From NCBI GenBank assembly GCA_963834825.1, contig CAWICZ010000015.1, positions 372,001-436,000 of the forward strand: a stretch of DNA of 64,000 nucleotides. The letters are read 5' to 3'. Positions 9,164-17,906 of this stretch are shown here, in pieces (position 1 is the first letter of the stretch; every line of letters begins with the position of its first letter). Origin of the DNA: JACDAN01 sp963834825. GTDB taxonomy: Bacteria > Actinomycetota > Thermoleophilia > Gaiellales > Gaiellaceae. The notes under the pieces are model-generated. The model had not been told where the DNA came from and did not search any database. It worked only from the letters and a program-made list of their open reading frames with translations. The position numbers and the translations under genes are program-made.

Positions 9164-10530
9164 AGCCGACGGAGGAGCTGATGGGGCGCCTGGAGGAGCG
9201 CTTCGGCCATGCGGTGATCGCGTACGTGGACGAGGACGGGTACCCGATGTCAGTCGCAACGGAGTTCCGGGTCGACGCGGAGCGCGGCGTCGTCCTGCTG
9301 CAAGCGGTCGCCGGTGAGGCGCAGCCGCCGGACGACGAGCGCGTCAACGTCGTCTTCAGTCACATCCGCCCTCAGCCGGGGATCGGGTACGACGAGCGGC
9401 GCTACGTCTCCCTCTGGGGCCCGCTGCAGACGACCGAGGGTGGGCTCGAGTTCACGCCGGACCGCATCCAGCACTGGGACGAAGAGGAGATGACGTTCTT
9501 CGAGTATTCGGAGCGAGGCGTGCCGCAGGCACACCACTACCTCGACCGGATCTGGGCGGAGACCGGCAACGACGTGCGCCCGAAGCTGCCCTTCGGCTGG
9601 CTCTTCCTGCGCACGACCCGGCTGCCGTTCCTCACGGCGACGTTCGTCCCGGTCCTGCTCGGCCTTGCCGTCGCCAGCTGGACGAACGGCTTCAACTGGT
9701 GGCTGGCGCTGCTGACGCTGGTGGGCGCCGCCTGCATCCACCTGGGCCTGAACGTCGCGAACGATGTCTTCGACACCGCGAGTGGGGCCGACCAGGCCAA
9801 CGTGAACCCGACCCAGTTCAGCGGCGGCTCACGAGTTGTGCTGTACGGCTTGCTCTCGCTGCGGCAGATTGCCCTGCTCTCGCTCGGGTTCTACGCCGTG
9901 GGGATCGCGATCGGCGTCGGGCTCGCCGCCGCGCGCGGCTGGGATCTGCTGTGGCTCGGCGTCGCCGGAGTGATCCTGAGCCTCTTCTACACGGCGCCTC
10001 CGTTCCGACTCGTGCATCGCGGCCTGGGCGAGATCGTCGTCGCCCTCGGCTTCGGGCCGATCATGACCCTCGGCGCGTACTTCGTGCAGACGCAGGAGTA
10101 CGACCTCGAGCCGTTCCTCGTCTCGATCCCGGTCGGGATCCTGATCGCGCTCGTCCTGTACGTGAACGAGGTTCCCGATCGACCGGCCGACGCCGCGGCC
10201 GGGAAGCGGACGCTGCCGGTCCGGCTCTCGAAGGACGCGGTCGTCAACGGCTACGCCGCTGCGGTCGCGGTCGCCTTCGGGTTGATCGTCGTCTTCGCCG
10301 TGGCCGGCTGGATCGTCCGCCCGACGCTCATCGCGCTCCTCGCGGCTCCGCTCGCGCTGCCCGTGTACCGCGCGCTCCGGGACTTCTACGACCAGCCGTA
10401 TGCGTTGATGCCGGCGATGGCAAAGAACATCCAGCTCCACCTCGCCACCGGCGTCCTACTCATCCTCGGCTACGTGATCGCGATCATCGCGGACGCCGCG
10501 ATGGACAACCCGCCGTTCTTCCTGACCTAG
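9160..10530 (+). CDS. menA: Split-barrel (PPOX-like) domain fused to UbiA/MenA-type prenyltransferase
   Basis: 456 residues. ATG 9160 overlaps the previous stop (ATGA) and is preferred over upstream in-frame starts, which lie inside the neighbour. Residues 1-140 form a split-barrel domain of the PPOX type. Residues 150-456 are a UbiA-family integral membrane prenyltransferase with 8-9 helices. The first aspartate motif is N201-D202-x2-D205 with a further D, and the second is NEVPDRPADAAAGKRTL near 336-352, which is typical of MenA (1,4-dihydroxy-2-naphthoate octaprenyltransferase). With the prenyl synthase upstream this fits menaquinone synthesis. The soluble N-terminal domain is not part of ordinary MenA. 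Confidence 0.85.
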   Translation: MKPTEELMGRLEERFGHAVIAYVDEDGYPMSVATEFRVDAERGVVLLQAVAGEAQPPDDERVNVVFSHIRPQPGIGYDERRYVSLWGPLQTTEGGLEFTPDRIQHWDEEEMTFFEYSERGVPQAHHYLDRIWAETGNDVRPKLPFGWLFLRTTRLPFLTATFVPVLLGLAVASWTNGFNWWLALLTLVGAACIHLGLNVANDVFDTASGADQANVNPTQFSGGSRVVLYGLLSLRQIALLSLGFYAVGIAIGVGLAAARGWDLLWLGVAGVILSLFYTAPPFRLVHRGLGEIVVALGFGPIMTLGAYFVQTQEYDLEPFLVSIPVGILIALVLYVNEVPDRPADAAAGKRTLPVRLSKDAVVNGYAAAVAVAFGLIVVFAVAGWIVRPTLIALLAAPLALPVYRALRDFYDQPYALMPAMAKNIQLHLATGVLLILGYVIAIIADAAMDNPPFFLT

Positions 10531-10676
10531 CCGCCGGCCTCCTGTGCCTTCCGGCGGGCCTCGAGCTCCGCCCGCCCCCGCGCTTCCAGCTCGCGCAGCT
10601 CACGCACCCGCGGGTGGTCCTCGGCCCACCGCCGGATGCGCTCACGTTCCTCCTTAGTCCTCTTCCTCTTCCTCAT
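10527..10676 (-). CDS. Small charged helical protein (49 aa), hypothetical
   Basis: ATG at 10676, stop TAG at 10529-10527. The product is almost entirely charged and helix-favouring: a basic head (MRKRKRT), then alternating Glu/Arg with one Trp, ending in GG. It overlaps the 3' end of the neighbouring 46-residue gene by 23 bases in another frame, and its stop overlaps the menA stop on the other strand. No family is recognised. The steady pattern without internal stops and the tight packing support coding, but the length is too short to be sure and the ribosome site is weak. Confidence 0.4.
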   Translation of the reverse strand: MRKRKRTKEERERIRRWAEDHPRVRELRELEARGRAELEARRKAQEAGG

Positions 10677-10794
10677 CGTCTTCCAGCGAAGCCCGAATCT
10701 TGCGAAGCTCGACGACGATGTCGGCGAGCGCTCCGATGATACTGAGCACCTCCGTCCGGTAGATCAGGGGCTCGGCTTCGCCTGCCTCCGACAT
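10654..10794 (-). CDS. Small acidic protein (46 aa), hypothetical
   Basis: ATG at 10794 with GGAGAGG eight bases upstream, stop TAA at 10656-10654. The middle of the product is an amphipathic helix (VLSIIGALADIVVELRKI) and it ends in a run of Asp/Glu. The good ribosome binding site and a sensible amino-acid pattern support a real gene. It is divergent from the Rieske oxygenase, 18 bases apart. No known family is recognised; a coiled-coil or protein-partner role is a guess. Confidence 0.5.
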   Translation of the reverse strand: MSEAGEAEPLIYRTEVLSIIGALADIVVELRKIRASLEDDEEEEED

Positions 10795-10812
10795 GCGAGC
10801 ATCCTCTCCGTG

Positions 10813-11847
10813 ATGGCACGCGGCGGCAAGATGGCCGAAATGACCACGCCCTGGAGCTGGTACAGCGACCCGGCGGTGCTGGCGCGTGAGAATGACGCGA
10901 TCTTCCGGCTGGCCTGGCACTACGTCGGGCAGCTCGGGGAGCCAGGGGACGTCGTCCCGGGCTGGGCCGGCCGCGTGCCCGTCGTGATCGTCAGGGCCGA
11001 GGGCGACGAGCGGGCGTTCGTCAACGTCTGCCGCCACCGTGGCTCGGTCGTCGTCGAGGAGGCGGGCAACCGGAAGACGCTGCAGTGCCCGTACCACGCG
11101 TGGACGTACGGCCTGGACGGGTCGCTGCGCGCCGCTCCCCGGTCGGAGCGCGAGGCCGTCGACCTCACCGACGTCTCGCTCCTGCCGGTGCGGCTCGAGC
11201 GCTGGGGGCCGTTCCGGTTCGTGAACCTGGACGACGACGCACCGCCGCTCGCGGAGCTGCTCGGCGACATCCCCGAGCGGATGGCCGCCGCCGGGCTGGA
11301 CGTCGACGAGCTCGTCTTCCACCACCGGGCCGACTGGGAGGTGGCCGCCAATTGGAAGATCGCCTGCGAGAACTTCCTCGAGTGCTACCACTGCCCGACC
11401 GCCCACCCCGGCTTCTCGTCCCTCGTCGACGTGTCGCCCGACAGGTACGAGCTGGCCGCGGGAGACGGTCGGTGGAGCCAGTTCGGGCAGCTCCGCAGCC
11501 GCGGAGACGCCGAGCTCCCCATCGGCCAGTTCCATTTTCTCTGGCCGAACACGGGGATCAACATCTTCCCCGGCCGGCCAAACCTCTCGATCGGCCCGAT
11601 CATCCCGCTCGCGCCCGATCGGACGCGCCGCGTCCTCGACTACTTCTTCGCCCCCGACGCCACAGAGGAGTGGATCGCCGAGTTCCTCGAGTTCGACGAC
11701 CAGGTCGGCCGCGAGGACGCGCGGCTCGTCGAGCTCGTCCAGCGTGGCGCCGGCTCGGGCGTGATCCCCGAGGGGCGGTTGCTCCCCGACAGCGAGCGGC
11801 TCGTCGCGGGCTTCCAGGCGCGCGTGCGAGCGGCGCTCTCGGGCTAA
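10813..11847 (+). CDS. Rieske-type aromatic ring-hydroxylating oxygenase, alpha subunit
   Basis: 344 residues from ATG 10813; ATGs at 10831 and 10840 are alternatives. The N-terminal Rieske domain has C73-x-H75 and C92-x2-H95. The catalytic domain carries the mononuclear iron pair H193 and H198 in ECYHCPTAHPG, with a later Asp as the likely third ligand. The length and motifs match the SRPBCC oxygenases related to choline or carnitine monooxygenase and phenylpropionate dioxygenase. No reductase or ferredoxin gene is next to it, so the electron donor and substrate are unknown. Convergent with the ABC exporter, overlapping by four bases. Confidence 0.9.
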   Translation: MARGGKMAEMTTPWSWYSDPAVLARENDAIFRLAWHYVGQLGEPGDVVPGWAGRVPVVIVRAEGDERAFVNVCRHRGSVVVEEAGNRKTLQCPYHAWTYGLDGSLRAAPRSEREAVDLTDVSLLPVRLERWGPFRFVNLDDDAPPLAELLGDIPERMAAAGLDVDELVFHHRADWEVAANWKIACENFLECYHCPTAHPGFSSLVDVSPDRYELAAGDGRWSQFGQLRSRGDAELPIGQFHFLWPNTGINIFPGRPNLSIGPIIPLAPDRTRRVLDYFFAPDATEEWIAEFLEFDDQVGREDARLVELVQRGAGSGVIPEGRLLPDSERLVAGFQARVRAALSG

Positions 11848-12620
11848 CTGCCGCCTGCGGCCTCGGCCTGTCGCAGACCACGCACGGCCCAGATCGAAAA
11901 GAGCCCGATCAGCCCGAGTGCCGCGAGGAACGCGTAGAGGACGTGGGTCGGCGTCCCGGCGATGAGGCTGCGCCCGGCCTCGAGCAGGAGCGTCACCGGG
12001 TTCAGGTGCGCGATGAATTGCAGCCAGCCTGCGAGCAGATCGAGCGGGACGAACACCGGCGCGAAGAACAGGCAGAGGAAGACCGGCAGCTGCATTAGGG
12101 GTGCCGCCTGGAGCGTCCGGAACCTCATTGCGATGCCTGCCGACCAGAGCAGGCCGCAAGCGTTGACGAGCGCCGCGAGCGTGTACAGCGCGAACACGTC
12201 GACGCGGCTGCCGCCGACCTCCATCCCCGCCAGCAGCGCCACGGTCGTCAGGACGACTGCCGTGAACGCCCAGCGGCCGAGCGCGCCGATCGCATAGCCG
12301 AGCAGGATCCCGCGCCGGTCGGGCGCCGCGATCATCAGTCGGTGGGCGAAGCCCGTCTCGAAGTCACGGACGATGCCGAAGCCCGTGAAGACGCCGGCGA
12401 ACGCTGCCGACTGGATCAACACGAAGACGAACTGAAAGGCCGTGTAACCGGCGGGGAACTCGAAGCCGGGGACCTCGCCGACGCGCGATAGCCCGCCGGC
12501 GAACGCGACGAAGAAGAACAGTGGAAACGCGAGCCCCGGGATCAGCAGCGACGGGGTCGTGAAGTTGTTGTGGAGCATCCGCCAGCCGACGGCAAGGGCG
12601 ACGTTCAGCGTGCTCCTCAC
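11844..12620 (-). CDS. ABC-2 type transporter permease (second)
   Basis: 258 residues with six predicted membrane helices and the ABC-2 permease layout. It is the last gene of a three-gene exporter operon, overlapping the preceding permease by four bases. The two permeases are distant homologues and would pair as a heterodimer with the ATPase encoded first. Drug, lipid or polyketide export is typical for DrrAB-like systems; the substrate is not shown by the sequence. Confidence 0.88.
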   Translation of the reverse strand: MRSTLNVALAVGWRMLHNNFTTPSLLIPGLAFPLFFFVAFAGGLSRVGEVPGFEFPAGYTAFQFVFVLIQSAAFAGVFTGFGIVRDFETGFAHRLMIAAPDRRGILLGYAIGALGRWAFTAVVLTTVALLAGMEVGGSRVDVFALYTLAALVNACGLLWSAGIAMRFRTLQAAPLMQLPVFLCLFFAPVFVPLDLLAGWLQFIAHLNPVTLLLEAGRSLIAGTPTHVLYAFLAALGLIGLFSIWAVRGLRQAEAAGGS

Positions 12621-13390
12621 GTCCTCGCCATCCTGCTGCGGAGCGAGAGCGAGGACAGCGTCAGCCCGATGATCGCGAGGCCGATGGCGATCGCAAACCC
12701 GAGCGTCAACGCACGCCAGTCCCAGCCGACGATGACGAGGCTCCTGATCGCCTCGATCAGGTACGAGACTGGATTCAACGACGCCGCGGTCCGGAACCAG
12801 TCGGTCTCGATCAGGTTCCGCGGCAGGTTCATCGAGGAAATGAACAGGAACACGAAGAAGACAGGGAACAAGCTGTGAACAGCCTCGGTCGACCCGGTCC
12901 GCAGCGCCGCGAGCGCGCCGAACGAGCCGAAGGCGAGCACGATCAGCATTGCGAGAACGAAGAGGACGAGCGCCCCGAGGACCCCCGACTCGAGTCGCAC
13001 GCCGATCAGGAGGCCCACGGTCAGGTACCAGACCGACTGGAGGAAGCCCATCGCGATCACCCCGCCGAGGTGGCCGACGAGCAGCGCCGCGTTCCGCATC
13101 GGCGTGAGCGCGAGCCGGTTGAGAAACCCCGTCTGGATGTCCCTTGCCAGGTCGACGCCCGCGTTGACGGTCGCGAACAGCGACCCCTGGATGAAGGGGA
13201 AGGCGAGGAAGAACGCGAGGAAGGAGTCGCTGGGGAAGCCGGGGAGGGTCGTCGCCGAGCTGAGCCCGCCGGAGTTCACCGCCATCAGCGCAAGCGGGAA
13301 GATGAGCGGGGTGACCAGGTTCGCGGGCTGCCGCAGCGTTCGCACAACGGAACGCCGCGCGAGGTTGAGGACCTGCGAAGTGAGGCTCAT
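12617..13390 (-). CDS. ABC-2 type transporter permease (first)
   Basis: 257 residues. It starts with a cytoplasmic amphipathic segment, then six membrane helices, with the conserved ABC-2 stretch NPVSYLIEAIRSL near residue 205. Overlaps by four bases with both the upstream ATPase gene and the downstream permease gene, so the three are a tightly coupled operon. DrrB-like; probably forms the membrane half of an exporter together with the next permease. Confidence 0.9.
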   Translation of the reverse strand: MSLTSQVLNLARRSVVRTLRQPANLVTPLIFPLALMAVNSGGLSSATTLPGFPSDSFLAFFLAFPFIQGSLFATVNAGVDLARDIQTGFLNRLALTPMRNAALLVGHLGGVIAMGFLQSVWYLTVGLLIGVRLESGVLGALVLFVLAMLIVLAFGSFGALAALRTGSTEAVHSLFPVFFVFLFISSMNLPRNLIETDWFRTAASLNPVSYLIEAIRSLVIVGWDWRALTLGFAIAIGLAIIGLTLSSLSLRSRMART

Positions 13391-14346
13391 TCAGGCTCGG
13401 ACGACTCTTCGGATCCCTCGAGCGAGCGACCGGTCTTTGCCAGGAAGACGTCGTCCAGGGTCGGCGCGTGCAGGTGGAGCTCGGCCACGCCCAGCTGCGC
13501 CGAGTCGAGCGCGCGAACGACGTCGGCGAGGTCGCCCTGCCCGTCGAGCCGCACGGCGACGCCCGCCGTCGAGGGCTGAAGCTCGCCGAAGCGCTCGAGG
13601 GTCTGCTCGAGCGCGCCGTTCTCGGTGCCGTCGGCGGGGAGCGCCTCGATCGTCGGCCGACCGATCTCGGCCTTCAGCGCTGCAGGTGTCCCCTCGGCGA
13701 CGATCAGGCCGTGGTCGATGATCCCGATGCGATCCGCGAGGACGTCGGCCTCCTCGAGGTACTGGGTGGTCAGGAAGACCGTGACTGCTTCTTCGCGCTT
13801 CAGGCGCACAACCTCGTCCCAGAGGGCGCTGCGACTCTGGGGATCGAGCCCCGTCGTCGGCTCGTCGAGGAAGAGGATCCTCGGCCGGTGGGCGAGGGCG
13901 AGCGCGAGGTCGAGCCGGCGCTTCATGCCGCCCGAGTAGCCTCCGATCTTGCGGTCGGCGGCCAGCCGAAGGCCCACGCGCTCGAGGAGCTCGTCCGTCC
14001 TCTCGCCGCGCTTCGCGCGCGGGAGCCCGTGCAGGGCGAGCTGAAGCTTCAGATGCTCGCGGCCGGTGAGGAGTGGGTCCAGCGCAGCCTCCTGGAGCGC
14101 CGCGCCGATCGTCCTCCGCACATCCGGCCCTTGCTCGACGATGTCGAACCCCCCGACCCGCGCGCTGCCTGCGGTCGGCGGAAGCAGTGTCGTCAGCATG
14201 TGGACGGTCGTCGACTTGCCGGCCCCGTTCGGGCCGAGGAACCCATAGATCTCGCCCGTGGCAACGTCGAGATCGATTCCCGCGACCGCCGTGATCCCGC
14301 CTTTGAACGTCCGGACGAGCCCTCGTACCTCGATCGCGCGGTCCAC
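13387..14346 (-). CDS. ABC transporter ATPase, daunorubicin-resistance (DrrA) type
   Basis: 319 residues from GTG 14346. Walker A GPNGAGKST is at 38-46, the signature YSGGMKRR near 138 and Walker B ILFLDEPTTGLD near 155; a C-terminal DrrA-type extension of about 90 residues follows. There is no Shine-Dalgarno sequence; instead TAGTGT lies six bases before the GTG, so the transcript is probably leaderless. It is the first gene of the exporter operon and diverges from the secreted glycosidase gene. Confidence 0.93.
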   Translation of the reverse strand: MDRAIEVRGLVRTFKGGITAVAGIDLDVATGEIYGFLGPNGAGKSTTVHMLTTLLPPTAGSARVGGFDIVEQGPDVRRTIGAALQEAALDPLLTGREHLKLQLALHGLPRAKRGERTDELLERVGLRLAADRKIGGYSGGMKRRLDLALALAHRPRILFLDEPTTGLDPQSRSALWDEVVRLKREEAVTVFLTTQYLEEADVLADRIGIIDHGLIVAEGTPAALKAEIGRPTIEALPADGTENGALEQTLERFGELQPSTAGVAVRLDGQGDLADVVRALDSAQLGVAELHLHAPTLDDVFLAKTGRSLEGSEESSEPE

Positions 14347-14352
14347 CCCGAA

Positions 14353-14358
14353 ACACTA
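14353..14358 (-). promoter_or_regulatory. -10 element of the ABC exporter operon (leaderless)
   Basis: TAGTGT on the minus strand, followed by exactly six bases and then GTG 14346. It is one of the clearest examples of the TANNNT-before-start pattern in this window. Confidence 0.5.
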
Positions 14359-14414
14359 GCGTCTGTACGAATCGTGTAAAGCCGGCGGCGTTGCGCTAGC
14401 CTGGCTCACGGGTC

Positions 14415-16133
14415 GTGATCCGCAAGGCGCTCATTTGCTGCCTGCTTGCAGGCATTTTCGCGTCGCCCGCGGCAGGCGCCGCGGAGCTCTTGATGCCCGG
14501 GGTGACGTACGAGAACCGACTCCAGTTCACGCGCTTCGGTCCGATGCGGCTCCACATCCTGACCGCCCCGAAGCCCGACGGCAGCCTCTACCGGCTCCAG
14601 CCGGTGCTCTCGAACGGATCGGTTCTGGGGCGGGAGCGCGTGACGGTGATGCAGCGACGCGCCGCAGCGAGCTCGACCGCAGCCGGAGTCAACGGTGATC
14701 TCTTCACCGTGGCCGACGGCATTCCGAGCAACGGGCTGATCCAGGACGGCGTGCTGAAGACCACTCCGCATCCGCGCCGCTCGATGATCGGTGTCGACGT
14801 GGTGGGCAACCTGCGAGTCGAGAAGCTCGCAATGCTCGGCACGTGGCAGGGAGCCGGCCCGCGGCGCCCGGTCCATCTCCTGAACCGGGCGGCGGGACCG
14901 AACGGGACGACCCTCTACACCCCGGCCTACGGCCCGACGACGCCGGCGACCGCGGGCGTGACCGAGGTCGTGCTGTCGCCGTTCCCGGCTGCGACGCCGA
15001 ACACGGACCTGGTCGGCTTCGTCACGGAGACGAGGCGAGGCGGGACGCCGATCCCAGGCGGTGGGGCGGTCCTGGCGGCCAGAGGCACGCAGGGCCAGCG
15101 GCTCGCGATCGAGGCCGGAGGCGGCCAGCTGGTCACCGTGCGACTCGTGCTGCGGCCCGAATGGCGCGACGTCCCTGAGGCGCTCGGCGGCGGACCGATC
15201 ATCGTCCGCGCCGGCAAACCGATCTTCAACGCGCTCGAGGACTTCACGCCCTACCACCTGAACCGGCGGCACCCGCGCACCGCTGTGGGACAGAGGGCCG
15301 ACGGCAGGATCGTCATGGTCGTCGTCGACGGCCGCCGGCCCGGGTACTCGGCGGGCATGACGAACTTCGAGCTCGCACAGACCATGATCCGCCTGGGCGC
15401 GGTCACCGCTTCGGGGCTGGACGCCGGCGGGTCCTCGGCGATGGCCTTCGACGGACAGCTGCTCAGCCGCCCCTCCGACGGCAGCGAGCGCATGGTCGCC
15501 GAGTCGCTCAACGTCACCTACTACGGCGTCTACGCGCCGAAGCCCGAACCGTCGTTCTCGCCGAACGGCGACGGCGCCGGCGAGCGGCAGACCCTCTCCT
15601 ACAAGATCGTTCGCCCGGCGTCGGTCACCGCGACCCTCACGGGACCCGGCGGGACGACCAGGACGATCGACTCCGGTCGCCGCACCCCGGGCGTCTATAG
15701 CTTCAACTGGACCGGTCGAACGAACGGAAGCTCCGAGCCCGAGGGTCGCTGGCGGTTCGCCGTCACCGCGGTCGGCGAGGACGGCAAGACGTCCTCCGCA
15801 GACCGCGCCTTCTCGCTCAACAACACGATGGGGTTCCTGACGGTTCAGCCGTCACGCGCGGTCATCTCCCGCAGGCGCGGCGGCAGGATCGCGATCAGGT
15901 TCCGACTCACTCGACCCGCCAACGTCAGCATCTCGATCACGTCCAAGACCGGGCAGCTGCTGCGGGTCGTTCGGAACGGGCAAGCGCCGGCCGGCCAGGT
16001 GACGGCGTTCTGGGACGGTCGCTACCCGAACCGCAAGGCTGTCTTCTCCGGGACCTATGTCACGAAGGTCACGGCGATCAACAGCGCCGGCCGCGCCGAG
16101 CTCGCCCGCTCGTTCCGGGTTAGACGCCGATAA
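14415..16133 (+). CDS. Secreted phosphodiester glycosidase (NAGPA-like) with FlgD-type Ig domains
   Basis: 572 residues. GTG 14415 opens a clear signal peptide (basic start, hydrophobic core, SPAAGAAE cleavage region near 22). Residues 60-375 are the phosphodiester glycosidase/NAGPA domain, with GVNGDLF, GGGPII and LDAGGSSAMAFDG as conserved blocks. A calcium-like SPNGDG motif at about 384 begins two FlgD-like Ig domains that run to the C-terminus. In bacteria this fold is found in cell-wall or exopolysaccharide processing proteins. A role on surface polymers is inferred; the protein is probably exported and may bind the envelope through the Ig domains. Confidence 0.88.
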   Translation: MIRKALICCLLAGIFASPAAGAAELLMPGVTYENRLQFTRFGPMRLHILTAPKPDGSLYRLQPVLSNGSVLGRERVTVMQRRAAASSTAAGVNGDLFTVADGIPSNGLIQDGVLKTTPHPRRSMIGVDVVGNLRVEKLAMLGTWQGAGPRRPVHLLNRAAGPNGTTLYTPAYGPTTPATAGVTEVVLSPFPAATPNTDLVGFVTETRRGGTPIPGGGAVLAARGTQGQRLAIEAGGGQLVTVRLVLRPEWRDVPEALGGGPIIVRAGKPIFNALEDFTPYHLNRRHPRTAVGQRADGRIVMVVVDGRRPGYSAGMTNFELAQTMIRLGAVTASGLDAGGSSAMAFDGQLLSRPSDGSERMVAESLNVTYYGVYAPKPEPSFSPNGDGAGERQTLSYKIVRPASVTATLTGPGGTTRTIDSGRRTPGVYSFNWTGRTNGSSEPEGRWRFAVTAVGEDGKTSSADRAFSLNNTMGFLTVQPSRAVISRRRGGRIAIRFRLTRPANVSISITSKTGQLLRVVRNGQAPAGQVTAFWDGRYPNRKAVFSGTYVTKVTAINSAGRAELARSFRVRRR

Positions 16134-16153
16134 CCGACCTACACTTCGCGGCC

Positions 16154-16846
16154 GTGCCGACGGCCTCGATCCTCTCGAGCATCACTGACGCGCTCACCGC
16201 GCTGATCGGCGATCACGGCATCTACGCCGTCTTCGCGCTCATGCTCATCGACGCCGTGCTGCCGGCGGCCAGCGAGCTGGTCATGGTCTACGCCGGAGCG
16301 GTCGCGGCGGGTGCGTTCGCGGGCCAGGACGTCGTCCTCTTCGGACACAAGTTCGAGCCCGGCTTCGAGGCGTACGTCGCGATGGCGACGGCCGGCGGGC
16401 TCGGCTATCTCGTTGGCTCGATCCTCGGCTGGGGGATCGGCGTCTACGGCGGCCGACCATTCCTGGAGCGCCGCGGCCGCTGGCTGCACGTGACCCCGCA
16501 CACGCTCGATCGCGCCGAGAGCTGGTTCGAGCGCTACGGCGACTGGGCCGTCGCGCTCAGCCGGGTCACCCCGGTTGTCCGCTCGTTCATCGCGATCCCG
16601 TCGGGCGTCATGCGCATGCCGCTGGGTCGCTACACCCTGCTGACGATCCCCGGCTCGTTCGCCTGGGCGTTCGCCTTCGCGGGGATCGGCTGGGCCGCAG
16701 GATCCAAGTGGGAGGAGTTCCACCACTCCTTCCGCTACGCGGAGTACGTGGTCGCCGCGGCGATTGTCATCGTGATCGTGGCGGGTCTAATCCGTCATAG
16801 GCGGTCATCTAAAGTGGGACGCCGTGCCGAAGATCCCGCTCGTTGA
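16154..16846 (+). CDS. DedA family (SNARE-associated) membrane protein
   Basis: 230 residues from GTG 16154 with TACACT eight bases upstream. DedA/VTT domain with re-entrant helix motifs: an acidic SELVMVYAGA region near 38, a GGRPFLERRG block, and the conserved RVTPVVRSFIAIPSGVMRM at about 136-155, whose arginines are essential in the family. The family moves polyprenyl phosphate or phospholipid carriers across the membrane. Given downstream sugar-biosynthesis genes, a role in recycling undecaprenyl-phosphate is plausible. Its 3' end overlaps the aminotransferase by 23 bases. Confidence 0.9.
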   Translation: MPTASILSSITDALTALIGDHGIYAVFALMLIDAVLPAASELVMVYAGAVAAGAFAGQDVVLFGHKFEPGFEAYVAMATAGGLGYLVGSILGWGIGVYGGRPFLERRGRWLHVTPHTLDRAESWFERYGDWAVALSRVTPVVRSFIAIPSGVMRMPLGRYTLLTIPGSFAWAFAFAGIGWAAGSKWEEFHHSFRYAEYVVAAAIVIVIVAGLIRHRRSSKVGRRAEDPAR

Positions 16847-17906
16847 CGTCAAGGCACAGTACGCGCCGCTCGCCGACGAATTGCGGGAGCGGCTCGATGC
16901 CGTGCTCGACTCCTCGATGTTCATCCGCGGCCCGAACGTCGAGGCGTTCGAGGAGGAGGCGGCCGCATACCTCGGTGTCAAGCGCGCGGTCGGCGTCGCG
17001 AACGGCACCGACGCCCTCGTCCTCGTCCTCGACGCGATGGGGGTCGGGCCGGGCGACGAGGTCATCTGCCCCGCCTTCACCTTCTACGCCACCGCCGAGT
17101 CGATTGCCCGTCGCAGCGCGACGCCCGTCTTCGCCGACATCGATCCGGCGACGCTGAACCTCGACCCCGAGGACACCGCGGCGCGGATCACCGATCGCAC
17201 CCGCGCGATCATGCCCGTGCACCTGTTCGGCCGCCCGGCGCCGGTCGCCGAGCTGGCGGACCTCGGCGTTCCACTGATCGAGGATGCGGCCCAGGCGTTC
17301 GGCTCACCCGGGATCGCGGGCTCGGCCGTGTCGACATTCAGCTTCTACCCGACGAAGAACCTCTTCTGCCTCGGCGACGGAGGACTCGTCGCTGCCAACG
17401 ACGAAGACCTCGCCGAGCGGATCCGGATGCTGGCATTCCACGGCTCTCGCGACAAGACCGACTTCCAGTTCGTGGGCTACAACTCGCGCCTCGACGAGCT
17501 CCAGGCCGCCTTCCTGCGGCTCTTCCTGACGCACCTGGACGCGTGGACGCGAGGACGCCGCGAAGCGGCTGCCCGCTATGCCGAGCTCGGGCTCGGCGAG
17601 CTCGTCCAGCTGCCCGAGGACGAGCCGGGCCACGTCTACCACCTCTTCGTCTGCCGCTCCCCCGAGCGTGACCGCATCCGCGAGGCTCTGGCCGACGCCG
17701 ACATCGCCTCGGCCGTCTACTACACGACGCCGTTGCACCTCCAGCCTGCGCTCCGCTTCCTCGGTTGGGACGCGGGCTCGCTCCCCGAGACCGAGCGCGC
17801 CGCGCAGGAGACCTTTTCGCTCCCGCTCTGGCCGGGTATCCCAGTGGACGTGCAGGAGCGGGTGGTCGAGACGGTGCGTTCCGCCGTGGGCGTCGGCGTC
17901 CGGTGA
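16824..17906 (+). CDS. DegT/DnrJ/EryC1/StrS family sugar aminotransferase
   Basis: 360 residues from GTG 16824; TAAAGT lies eight bases upstream. PLP-dependent fold type I: NGTDALVL for phosphate binding, FADIDPATLNLDP, LIEDAAQAFGS and the lysine-bearing FYPTKN, which holds the PLP. Such enzymes make amino sugars from keto-sugar nucleotides. The stop overlaps the GTG of a sugar-nucleotide dehydratase, which could supply the keto sugar. The pair would give a UDP- or dTDP-amino sugar for the surface polymer; which sugar is not determined. Confidence 0.92.
   Translation: MPKIPLVDVKAQYAPLADELRERLDAVLDSSMFIRGPNVEAFEEEAAAYLGVKRAVGVANGTDALVLVLDAMGVGPGDEVICPAFTFYATAESIARRSATPVFADIDPATLNLDPEDTAARITDRTRAIMPVHLFGRPAPVAELADLGVPLIEDAAQAFGSPGIAGSAVSTFSFYPTKNLFCLGDGGLVAANDEDLAERIRMLAFHGSRDKTDFQFVGYNSRLDELQAAFLRLFLTHLDAWTRGRREAAARYAELGLGELVQLPEDEPGHVYHLFVCRSPERDRIREALADADIASAVYYTTPLHLQPALRFLGWDAGSLPETERAAQETFSLPLWPGIPVDVQERVVETVRSAVGVGVR

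Noticed and set aside
10654..12159. A 501-codon minus-strand frame across the Rieske oxygenase
   Set aside because: It is antisense to a gene with complete motifs; only its last 46 codons, with their own ATG and ribosome site, look real.
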